A stretch of DNA of 64,000 nt, from positions 20,127,267 to 20,191,266 of the forward strand of contig OZ059898.1 of the NCBI GenBank assembly GCA_964057225.1. The letters run 5' to 3'. The DNA is from Auanema rhodensis (lineage: Eukaryota > Nematoda > Chromadorea > Rhabditida > Rhabditidae). The position numbers were made by a program, and so were the translations under genes. The notes below the pieces were generated by a model. The model was not told the DNA's origin. It was given only the letters and a program-made list of their open reading frames with translations, and made no database searches. The first letter of the stretch is position 1, and every line of letters starts with the position of its first letter. This document shows positions 53,877 through 64,000 of the stretch, piece after piece.

Positions 53877-56692
53877 GTGTACACATGATTTGCACTTGGT
53901 ATGTAACTCGCTTCACGTCAAAGATAAAGAGATGCGGTTTTCAAAATTAGATTTCGTATGTCCATATTAGTCTAAAAACAAATTTTTATTGATATTGGTG
54001 CATGGTAACCATGACTTTGAAATTTACGTGAACTTTAATTTATGCTAATTAAGTGTACACATGATGTGCACTTGGTATGTAACTCGCTTCACGTGAAAGA
54101 TAAAGAGATGCGGTTTTCAAAATCAGATTTCGCATGTCCATATTAGTCTAAAAACAAATTTTTATTGATATTGGTGCATGGTAACCATGACTTTGAAATT
54201 TACGTGAACTTTAATTTATGCTAATTAAGTGTACACGTGATGTGCACTTGGTATGTAACTCGCTTCACGTGAAAGATAAAGAGATGCGGTTTTCAAAATT
54301 AGATTCCGCATGTCCATATTAGTCTAAAAACAAATTTTTATTAATATTGGTGCATGGTAACCATGACTTTTAAATTTACGTGTACTTTAATTTATGCTAA
54401 TTAAGTGTACACGTGATGTGCACTTGGTATGTAACTCGCTTAACGTGAAAGATAAAGAGATGCGGTTTTCAAAATTAGATTCCGCATGTCCATATTAGTC
54501 TAAAAACAAATTTTTATTAATATTGGTGCATGGTAACTATGACTTTGAAATTTACGTGAACTTTAATTTATGCTAATTAAGTGTACACATGATGTGCACT
54601 TGGTATGTAACTCGCTTCACGTGAAAGATAAAGAGATGCGGTTTTCAAAATTAGATTCCGCATGTCCATATTAGTCTAAAAACAAATTTTTATTGATATT
54701 GGTGCATGGTAACCATGACTTTGAAATTTACGTGAACTTTAATTTATGCTAATTGAGTGTACACGTGATGTGCACTTGGTATGTAACTCGCTTCACGTGA
54801 AAGATAAAGAGATGCGGTTTTCAAAATCAGATTTCGCATGTCCATATTAGTCTAAAAACAAATTTTTATTGATATTGGTGCATGGTAACCATGACTTTGA
54901 AATTTACGTGAACTTTAATTTATGCTAATTAAGTGTACACGTGATGTGCACTTGGTATGTAACTCGCTTCACGTGAAAGATAAAGAGATGCGGTTTTCAA
55001 AATTAGATTCCGCATGTTCATATTAGTCTAAAAACAAATTTTTATTGATATTGGTGCATGGTAACTATGACTTTGAAATTTACGTGAATTTTAATTTATG
55101 CTAATTAAGTGTACACATGATGTGCACTTGGTATGTAACTCGCTTCACGTCAAAGATAAAGAGATGCGGTTTTCAAAATTAGATTTCGCATGTCCATATT
55201 AGTCTAAAAACAAATTTTTATTGATATTGGTGCATGGTAACCATGACTTTGAAATTTACGTGAACTTTAATTTATGCTAATTAAGTGTACACGTGATGTG
55301 CACTTGGGATGTAACTCGCTTCACGTGAAAGATAAAGAGATGCGGTTTTCAAAATTAGATTCCGCATGTCCATATTAGTCTAAAAACAAATTTTTATTGA
55401 TATTGGTGCATGGTAACCATGACTTTGAAATTTACGTGAACTTTAATTTATGCTAATTAAGTGTACACGTGATGTGCACTTGGTATGTAACTCGCTTCAC
55501 GTGAAAGATAAAGAGATGCGGTTTTCAAAATTAGATTCCTCATGTCCATATTAGTCTAAAAACGAATTTTTATTGATATTGATGCATGGTAACCATGACT
55601 TTGAAATTTACGTGAACTTTAATTTATGCTTATTAAGTGTACATGTGATGTGCACTTGGTATGTAACTCGCTTCACGGGAAAGATAAAGGGATGCGGTTT
55701 TCAAGATTAGATTCCCCGTGTCCATATTAGTCTAAAAACAAATTTTTGTTGATATTGGTGGATGGTAACCATGACTTTGAAATTTACGTGAACTTTAATT
55801 TATGCTAATTAAGTGTACACGTGATGTGCACTTGGTATGTAACTCGCTTCACGTGAAAGATAAAGAGATTCGGTTTTCAAAATTAGATTCCCCATGTCCA
55901 TATTAGTCTAAAAACAAATTTTTATTGATATTGGTGCATGGTAACCATGACTTTGAAATTTACGTGAACTTTAATTTATGCTAATTAAGTGTACTCGTGA
56001 TGTGCACTTGGTATGTAACTCGCTTCACGTGAAAGATAAAGAGATGCGGTTTTCAAAATTAGATTCCTCATGTCCATATTAGTCTAAAAACAAATTTTTA
56101 TTGGTATTGGTGCATGGCAACTATGACTTTTAAATTTACGTGTACTTTAATTTATGCTAATTAAGTGTACACATGATGTGCACTTGGTATGTAACTCGCT
56201 TCACGTCAAAGATAAAGAGATGCGGTTTTCAAAATTAGATTCCTCATGTCCATATTAGTCTAAAAACAAATTTTTATTAATATTGGTGCATGGTAACCAT
56301 GACTTTTAAATTTACGTGTACTTTAATTTATGCTAATTAAGTGTACACATGATGTGCACTTGGTATGTAACTCGCTTCACGTCAAAGATAAAGAGATGCG
56401 GTTTTCAAAATTAAATTCCTCATGTCCATATTAGTCTAAAAACAAATTTTTATTGGTATTGGTGCATGGCAACTATGACTTTTAAATTTACGTGTACTTT
56501 AATTTATGCTAATTAAGTGTATACATGATGTGCACTTGGTATGTAACTCGCTTCACGTCAAAGATAAAGAGATGCGGTTTTCAAAATTAGATTCCTCATG
56601 TCCATATTAGTCTAAAAACAAATTTTTATTAATATTGGTGCATGGTAACCATGACTTTGAAATTTATGTGAACTTTAATTTATGCTAATTAA
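53525..56692 (+). repeat. Satellite B 18-monomer block, copy 2 with two monomers lost
   Basis: Counterpart of 48,597-52,116. The left part is at an offset of 28 monomers and the right part at 26, so two monomers are missing. The change of offset falls inside the monomer at 54,757. Private changes of this copy include CACTTGGGATG (55,303), AAATTAAATTCC (56,408) and GTGTATACATG (56,517). Confidence 0.9.
54757..54932 (+). repeat. Satellite B chimeric monomer at a recombination point
   Basis: This unit follows the CTAATTGAG landmark and begins with ACACGTGATG like its counterpart at 49,829. It then continues with AAAATCAGATTTCGC like the counterpart at 50,181, two monomers further on. The switch is bracketed between about 54,766 and 54,828. 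The unit remains exactly 176 bp, so the join was in register. Confidence 0.88.
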
Positions 56693-59600
56693 GTGTACAC
56701 ATGATGTGCACTTGGTATGTAACTCGCTTCACGTCAAAGATAAAGAGATGCGGTTTTCAAAATTAGATTCCCCATGTCCATATTAGTCTAAAAACAAATT
56801 TTTATTAATATTGGTGCATGGTAACCATGACTTTTAAATTTACGTGTACTTTAATTTATGCTAATTAAGTGTACACATGATGTGCACTTGGTATGTAACT
56901 CGCTTCACGTGAAAGATAAAGAGATGCGGTTTTCAAAATTAGATTCCTCATGTCCATATTAGTCTAAAAACGAATTTGTATTGATATTGATGCATGGTAA
57001 CCATGACTTTGAAATTTACGTGAACTTTAATTTATGCTTATTAAGTGTACACGTGATGTGCACTTGGTATGTAACTCGCTTCACGTGAAAGATGAAGGGA
57101 TGCGGTTTTCAAAATTAGATTCCCCATGTCCATATTAGTTTAAAAACAAATTTTTTTTGATATTAGTGGATGGTAACCATGACTTTGAAATTTACGTGAA
57201 CTTTAATTTATGCTAATTAAGTGTACACGTGATGTGCACTTGGTATGTAACTCGCTTCACGTGAAAGATAAAGAGATGCGATTTTCAAAATTAGATTCCC
57301 CATGTCCATATTAGTCTAAAAACAAATTTTTATTGATATTGGTGCATGGTAACCATGACTTTGAAATTTACGTGAACTTTAATTTATGCTAATTAAGTGT
57401 ACACATGATGTGCACTTGGTATGTAACTCGCTTCACGTGAAAGATAAAGAGATGCGGTTTTCAAAATTAGATTTCGCATGTCCATATTAGTCTAAAAACG
57501 AATTTTTATTGATATTGGTGCATGGTAACCATGACTTTGAAATTTACGTGAACTTTAATTTATGCTAATTAAGTGTACACGTGATGTGCACTTGGTATGT
57601 AACTCGCTTCACGTGAAAGATAAAGAGATGCGGTTTTCAAAATTAGATTCCCCATGTCCATATTAGTCTAAAAACAAATTTTTATTGATATTGGTGCATG
57701 GCAACCATGACTTTCAAATTTACGTGAACTTCAATTTATGCTAATTAAGTGTACACGTGATGTGCACTTGGTATGTAACTCGCTTCGCGTCAAAGATAAA
57801 GAGATGCGGTTTTCAAAATTAGATTCCCCATGTCCATATTAGTCTAAAAACAAATTTTTGTTGATATTGGTGGATGGTAACCATGACTTTGAAATTTACG
57901 TGAACTTTAATTTATGCTAATTAAGTGTACACGTGATGTGCACTTGGTATGTAACTCGCTTCTCGTGAAAGATAAAGAGATGCGGTTTTCAAAATTAGAT
58001 TCCTCATGTCCATATTAGTCTAAAAACGAATTTTTATTGATATTGATGCATGGTAACCATGACTTTGAAATTTACGTGAACTTTAATTTATGCTAATTAA
58101 GTGTACACGTGATGTGCACTTGGTATGTAACTCGCTTCACGTGAAAGATAAAGAGATGCGGTTTTCAAAATTAGATTCCTCATGTCCATATTAGTCTAAA
58201 AACGAATTTTTATTGATATTGATGCATGGTAACCATGACTTTGAAATTTACGTGAACTTTAATTTATGCTTATTAAGTGTACACGTGATGTGCACTTGGT
58301 ATGTAACTCGCTTCAAGTGAAAGATAAAGAGATGCGGTTTTCAAAATTAGATTCCCCATGTCCATATTAGTCTAAAAACAAATTTTTATTGATATTGGTG
58401 CATGGTAACTATGACTTTGAAATTTACGTAAACTTTAATTTATGCTAATTAAGTGTACACATGATGTGCACTTGGTATGTAACTCGCTTCACGTCAAAGA
58501 TAAAGAGATGCGGTTTTCAAAATTAGATTCCCCATGTCCATATTAGTCTAAAAACAAATTTTTGTTGATATTGGTGGATGGTAACCATGACTTTGAAATT
58601 TACGTGAACTTTAATTTATGCTAATTAAGTGTACACGTGATGTGCACTTGGTATGTAACTCGCTTCACGTGAAAGATAAAGAGATGCGGTTTTCAAAATT
58701 AGATTCCTCATGTCCATATTAGTCTAAAAACGAATTTTTATTGATATTGATGCATGGTAACCATGACTTTGAAATTTACGTGAACTTTAATTTATGCTTA
58801 TTAAGTGTACACGTGATGTGCACTTGGTATGTAACTCGCTTCAAGTGAAAGATAAAGAGATGCGGTTTTCAAAATTAGATTCCCCATGTCCATATTAGTC
58901 TAAAAACAAATTTTTGTTGATATTGGTGGATGGTAACCATGACTTTGAAATTTACGTGAACTTTAATTTATGCTAATTAAGTGTACACGTGATGTGCACT
59001 TGGTATGTAACTCGCTTCTCGTGAAAGATAAAGAGATGCGGTTTTCAAAATTAGATTCCTCATGTCCATATTAGTCTAAAAACGAATTTTTATTGATATT
59101 GATGCATGGTAACCATGACTTTGAAATTTACGTGAACTTTAATTTATGCTAATTAAGTGTACACGTGATGTGCACTTGGTATGTAACTCGCTTCAAGTGA
59201 AAGATAAAGAGATGCGGTTTTCAAAATTAGATTCCCCATGTCCATATTAGTCTAAAAACAAATTTTTATTGATATTGGTGCATGGTAACTATGACTTTGA
59301 AATTTACGTAAACTTTAATTTATGCTAATTAAGTGTACACATGATGTGCACTTGGTATGTAACTCGCTTCACGTCAAAGATAAAGAGATGCGGTTTTCAA
59401 AATTAGATTCCCCATGTCCATATTAGTCTAAAAACAAATTTTTGTTGATATTGGTGGATGGTAACCATGACTTTGAAATTTACGTGAACTTTAATTTATG
59501 CTAATTAAGTGTACACGTGATGTGCACTTGGTATGTAACTCGCTTCACGTGAAAGATAAAGAGATGCGGTTTTCAAAATTAGATTCCTCATGTCCATATT

Positions 59601-60036
59601 AGTCTAAAAACGAATTTTTATTGATATTGATGCATGGTAACCATGACTTTGAAATTTACGTGAACTTTAATTTATGCTTATTAAGTGTACACGTGATGTG
59701 CACTTGGTATGTAACTCGCTTCAAGTGAAAGATAAAGAGATGCGGTTTTCAAAATTAGATTCCCCATGTCCATATTAGTCTAAAAACAAATTTTTATTGA
59801 TATTGGTGCATGGTAACTATGACTTTGAAATTTACGTGAACTTTAATTTATGCTAATTAAGTGTACACATGATGTGCACTTGGTATGTAACTCGCTTCAC
59901 GTCAAAGATAAAGAGATGCGGTTTTCAAAATTAGATTTCGCATGTCCATATTAGTCTAAAAACAAATTTTTATTGATATTGGTGCATGGTAACCATGACT
60001 TTGAAATTTACGTGAACTTTAATTTATGCTAATTAA
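56693..60036 (+). repeat. Satellite B heterogeneous distal region, part 1
   Basis: Nineteen monomers with variants rare further left: TTCAAGTGAAAG (58,312, 58,840, 59,192 and 59,720), TTCTCGTG (57,960 and 59,016), TTTTTGTTGATATTGG with GGATGG, and TTTACGTAAAC. The TTCTCGTG monomers are 1,056 bp (6 monomers) apart. The trio at 58,277-58,804 is repeated at 59,157-59,684 (880 bp, 5 monomers). HORs are short and mixed here. Confidence 0.82.
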
Positions 60037-60916
60037 GTGTACACGTGATGTGCACTTGGTATGTAACTCGCTTCACGTGAAAGATGAAGAGATGCGGTAT
60101 TCAAATTTAGGTTCCCCATGTCCATATTAGTCTAAAAACAAATTTTTGTTGATATTGGTGGATGGTAACCATGACTTTCAAATTTACGTGAACTTCAATT
60201 TATGCTAATTAAGTGTACACGTGATGTGCACTTGGTATGTAACTCGCTTCGCGTCAAAGATAAAGAGATGCGGTTTTCAAAATTAGATTCCCCATGTCCA
60301 TATTAGTCTAAAAACGAATTTTTATTGATATTGATGCATGGTAACCATGACTTTCAAATTTACGTGAACTTCAATTTATGCTAATTAAGTGTACACGTGA
60401 TGTGCACTTGGTATGTAACTCGCTTCACGTGAAAGATGAAGAGATGCGGTATTCAAATTTAGGTTCCCCATGTCCATATTAGTCTAAAAACAAATTTTTG
60501 TTGATATTGGTGGATGGTAACCATGACTTTCAAATTTACGTGAACTTCAATTTATGCTAATTAAGTGTACACGTGATGTGCACTTGGTATGTAACTCGCT
60601 TCACGTCAAAGATAAAGAGATGCGGTTTTCAAAATTAGATTCCTCATGTCCATATTAGTCTAAAAACGAATTTTTATTGATATTGATGCATGGTAACCAT
60701 GACTTTCAAATTTACGTGAACTTCAATTTATGCTAATTAAGTGTACACGTGATGTGCACTTGGTATGTAACTCGCTTCGCGTCAAAGATGAAGAGATGCG
60801 GTATTCAAATTTAGGTTCCCCATGTCCATATTAGTCTAAAAACAAATTTTTGTTGATATTGGTGGATGGTAACCATGACTTTCAAATTTACGTGAACTTC
60901 AATTTATGCTAATTAA
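60037..60916 (+). repeat. Satellite B dimer HOR (352 bp)
   Basis: Monomers at 60,037, 60,389 and 60,741 share GATGAAGAGATGCGGTATTC and AAATTTAGGTTCC, found nowhere else in the window. They alternate with monomers (60,213 and 60,565) of the AACGAATTTTTATT / GATGCATGG type that also carry GACTTTCAAATTTACG. The local repeat unit is therefore 352 bp, almost the length of a satellite A monomer. Confidence 0.88.
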
Positions 60917-63204
60917 GTGTACACGTGATGTGCACTTGGTATGTAACTCGCTTCGCGTCAAAGATAAAGAGATGCGGTTTTCAAAATTAGATTCCCCATG
61001 TCCATATTAGTCTAAAAACAAATTTTTGTTGATATTGGTGGATGGTAACCATGACTTTGAAATTTACGTGAACTTTAATTTATGCTAATTAAGTGTACAC
61101 GTGATGTGCACTTGGTATGTAACTCGCTTCACGTGAAAGATAAAGAGATGCGGTTTTCAAAATTAGATTCCTCATGTCCATATTAGTCTAAAAACGAATT
61201 TTTATTGATATTCATGCATGGTAACCATGACTTTGAAATTTACGTGAACTTTAATTTATGCTTATTAAGTGTACACGTGATGTGCACTTGGTATGTAACT
61301 CGCTTCAAGTGAAAGATAAAGAGATGCGGTTTTCAAAATTAGATTCCCCATGTCCATATTAGTCTAAAAACAAATTTTTATTGATATTGGTGCATGGTAA
61401 CTATGACTTTGAAATTTACGTAAACTTTAATTTATGCTAATTAAGTGTACACATGATGTGCCCTTGGTATGTAACTCGCTTCACGTGAAAGATAAAGAGA
61501 TGCGGTTTTCAAACTTAGATTCCCCATGTCCATATTAGTCTAAAAACAACTTTTTATTGATATTGGTGCATGGTAACCATGACTTTAAAATTTACGTGTA
61601 CTTTAATTTATGATAATTAAGTGTACACATGATGTGCACTTGGTATGTAACTCGCTTCACGTCAAAGATAAAGAGATGCGGTTTTCAAAATTAGATTTCG
61701 CATGTCCATATTAGTCTAATAACAAATTTTTATTGATATTGTTGCATGGTAACCATGACTTTGAAATTTACGTGAACTTTAATTTATGCTAATTAAGTGT
61801 ACACGTGATGTGCACTTGGTATGTAACTCGCTTCACGTGAAAGATAAAGAGATGCGGTTTTCAAAATTAGATTCCCCATGTCCATATTAGTCTAAAAACA
61901 AATTTTTATTGATATTGGTGCATGGTAACCATGACTTTCAAATTTACGTGAACTTCAATTTATGCTAATTAAGTGTACACGTGATGTGCACTTGGTATGT
62001 AACTCGCTTCGCGTCAAAGATAAAGAGATGCGGTTTTCAAAATTAGATTCCTCATGTCCATATTAGTCTAAAAACGAATTTTTATTGATATTGGTGCATG
62101 GTAACCATGACTTTGAAATTTACGTGAACTTTAATTTATGCTAATTAAGTGTACACGTGATGTGCACTTGGTATGTAACTCGCTTCGCGTCAAAGATAAA
62201 GAGATGCGGTTTTCAAAATTAGATTCCTCATGTCCATATTAGTCTAAAAACGAATTTTTATTGATATTGATGCATGGTAACCATGACTTTGAAATTTACG
62301 TGAACTTTAATTTATGCTTATTAAGTGTACACGTGATGTGCACTTGGTATGTAACTCGCTTCACGTGAAAGATAAAGGGATGCGGTTTTCAAGATTAGAT
62401 TCCCCGTGTCCATATTAGTCTAAAAACAAATTTTTGTTGATATTGGTGGATGGTAACCATGACTTTGAAATTTACGTGAACTTTAATTTATGCTTATTAA
62501 GTGTACACGTGATGTGCACTTGGTATGTAACTCGCTTCAAGTGAAAGATAAAGAGATGCGGTTTTCAAAATTAGATTCCCCATGTCCATATTAGTCTAAA
62601 AACAAATTTTTATTGATATTGGTGCATGGTAACTATGACTTTGAAATTTACGTAAACTTTAATTTATGCTAATTAAGTGTACACATGATGTGCACTTGGT
62701 ATGTAACTCGCTTCACGTCAAAGATAAAGAAATGCGGTTTTCAAAATTAGATTTCGCATGTCCATATTAGTCTAAAAACAAATTTTTATTGATATTGGTG
62801 CATGGTAACCATGACTTTGAAATTTACGTGAACTTTAATTTATGCTAATTAAATGTACACGTGATGTGCACTTGGTATGTAACTCGCTTCACGTGAAAGA
62901 TAAAGAGATGCGGTTTTCAAAATTAGATTCCCCATGTCCATATTAGTCTAAAAACAAATTTTTATTGATATTGGTGCATGGCAACCATGACTTTAAAATT
63001 TACGTGTACTTTAATTTATGCTAATTAAGTGTACACATGATGTGCACTTGGTATGTAACTCGCTTCGCGTCAAAGATAAAGAGATGCGGTTTTCAAAATT
63101 AGATTCCTCATGTCCATATTAGTCTAAAAACGAATTTTTATTGATATTGGTGCATGGTAACCATGACTTTGAAATTTACGTGAACTTTAATTTATGCTTA
63201 TTAA
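60917..63204 (+). repeat. Satellite B heterogeneous distal region, part 2
   Basis: Thirteen 176-bp monomers of mixed type, including TTCGCGTCAAAG units (60,951, 62,007, 62,183 and 63,063), TTCAAGTG units (61,304 and 62,536) and several singletons: GTGCCCTTGG (61,457), TATGATAATTAAG (61,610), TAATAACAAATTT (61,707) and TTAAATGTACAC (62,848). More private substitutions per monomer than in 38-48 kb suggest weaker or older homogenisation. Confidence 0.82.
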
Positions 63205-63379
63205 GTGTACACGTGATGTGCACTTGGTATGTAACTCGCTTCACGTGAAAGATAAAGGGATGCGGTTTTCAAGATTAGATTCCCGTGTCCATATTAGTCT
63301 AAAAACAAATTTTTGTTGATATTGGTGGATGGTAACCATGACTTTGAAATTTACGTGAACTTTAATTTATGCTAATTAA
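63205..63379 (+). repeat. Satellite B single 175-bp monomer
   Basis: The only complete satellite B unit not 176 bp long. It reads GATTCCCGTGTCC near 63,279, where its closest relatives (51,130, 55,706 and 62,398) read GATTCCCCGTGTCC, so one C is missing from a run of four. It could be a real deletion or a homopolymer miscall. Confidence 0.9.
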
Positions 63380-64000
63380 GTGTACACGTGATGTGCACTT
63401 GGTATGTAACTCGCTTCACGTGAAAGATAAAGAGATGCGGTTTTCAAAATTAGATTCCCCATGTCCATATTAGTCTAAAAACAAATTTTTATTGATATTG
63501 GTGCATGGTAACCATGACTTTTAAATTTACGTGTACTTTAATTTATGCTAATTAAGTGTACACATGATGTGCACTTGGTATGTAACTCGCTTCACGTCAA
63601 AGATAAAGAGATGTGGTTTTCAAAATTAGATTCCTCATGTCCATATTAGTCTAAAAACAAATTTTTATTAATATTGGTGCATGGTAACCATGACTTTGAA
63701 ATTTATGTGAACTTTAATTTATGCTAATTAAGTGTACACATGATGTGCACTTGGTATGTAACTCGCTTCACGTGAAAGATAAAGAGATGCGGTTTTCAAA
63801 ATTAGATTCCTCATGTCCATATTAGTCTAAAAACGAATTTTTATTGATATTGACGCATGGTAACCATGACTTTGAAATTTACGTGAACTTTAATTTATGC
63901 TTATTAAGTGTACACGTGATGTGCACTTGGTATGTAACTCGCTTCACGTGAAAGATAAAGGGATGCGGTTTTCAAAATTAGATTCCCCATGTCCATATTA
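63380..64000 (+). repeat. Satellite B last three full monomers and partial unit
   Basis: Units start at 63,380, 63,556 and 63,732, and a 93-bp partial unit at 63,908 is cut by the window edge. The last two landmarks are the GACGCATGG variant of the CGAATTTTTATT type (63,850) and the AAAGGGATG / CCCCATG type. The array evidently continues, so the right boundary of satellite B is not in view. Confidence 0.93.

Larger units (their letters stand above)
36803..64000 (+). repeat. Satellite B: 176-bp tandem array, 154 full monomers
   Basis: Head-to-tail array with GTGTACAC as phase mark: starts are 36,805+176k for k=0 to 150, all in one orientation. Only one complete unit departs from 176 bp, a 175-bp unit at 63,205. 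The array runs off the right end with a 93-bp partial copy from 63,908. A consensus-like unit has about 57 G+C in 176 bases (32%) by hand count. ApaLI (GTGCAC) is in nearly every unit and BstEII (GGTAACC) in most, so digestion should give a 176-bp ladder. Variable sites are concentrated at about ten positions that define monomer types. I do not recognise the family. Confidence 0.98.

Noticed and set aside
1-64000. CRISPR array
   Set aside because: There are no short repeats separated by unique spacers. The whole 351- or 176-bp unit is repeated, with no variable spacer segment and no cas genes.
36805-64000. Honeybee-type AluI satellite (also described as about 176 bp)
   Set aside because: The monomer length matches, but consensus satellite B contains no AGCT, so it has no AluI site. 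Length alone is not evidence of identity.

Overview
The whole window is satellite DNA: two head-to-tail tandem arrays, both entirely in the + orientation as given, that meet at one sharp junction near 36,802. I see no protein gene, RNA gene, transposon or unique spacer. Tens of kilobases of homogenised, roughly 31-32% GC monomers with higher-order repeat (HOR) structure indicate a eukaryotic chromosome, most likely (peri)centromeric or another heterochromatic block. An insect-like genome is possible, but I recognise neither monomer and name no species.

Left array, 'satellite A' (1-36,802): 104 complete monomers plus a 105th cut off after 297 bases. The monomer is 351 bp. Ten of the 104 complete copies have another length: two of 354, one of 353 and seven of 350 bp. 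Monomer types, defined by a T-tract, a G/A switch and several private substitutions, are arranged in patchy HORs of 2, 3, 4, 8, 10 and 16 monomers. Two longer-range duplications also link the left part of the array with its last 10 kb, at offsets of 27,377 and 29,129 bp. Most monomers carry a 63-codon open stretch that starts with TTG, lacks an in-frame ATG near its start, and is broken by nonsense or frameshift changes in at least 14 copies. I treat it as a by-product of a 351-bp (117-codon) repeat, not as a gene.

Right array, 'satellite B' (about 36,803-64,000, continuing past the window): 154 complete monomers of exactly 176 bp, except one of 175 bp at 63,205, plus a 93-bp partial copy at the end. 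It has recognisable monomer types in 5- to 7-mer HORs. A 25-monomer block at 38,917-43,316 is repeated almost perfectly at 44,197-48,596. A second block at 48,597-52,116 is repeated at 53,525-56,692 after loss of two monomers inside one chimeric monomer. The last 7 kb is more heterogeneous. The monomer contains several short perfect palindromes and no CENP-B box.

The most informative features are the A/B junction, the chimeric monomer that records a recombination event, the strict 176-bp length, and the 351 versus 2 x 176 relationship between the satellites. A function in centromere or heterochromatin organisation is inference only.
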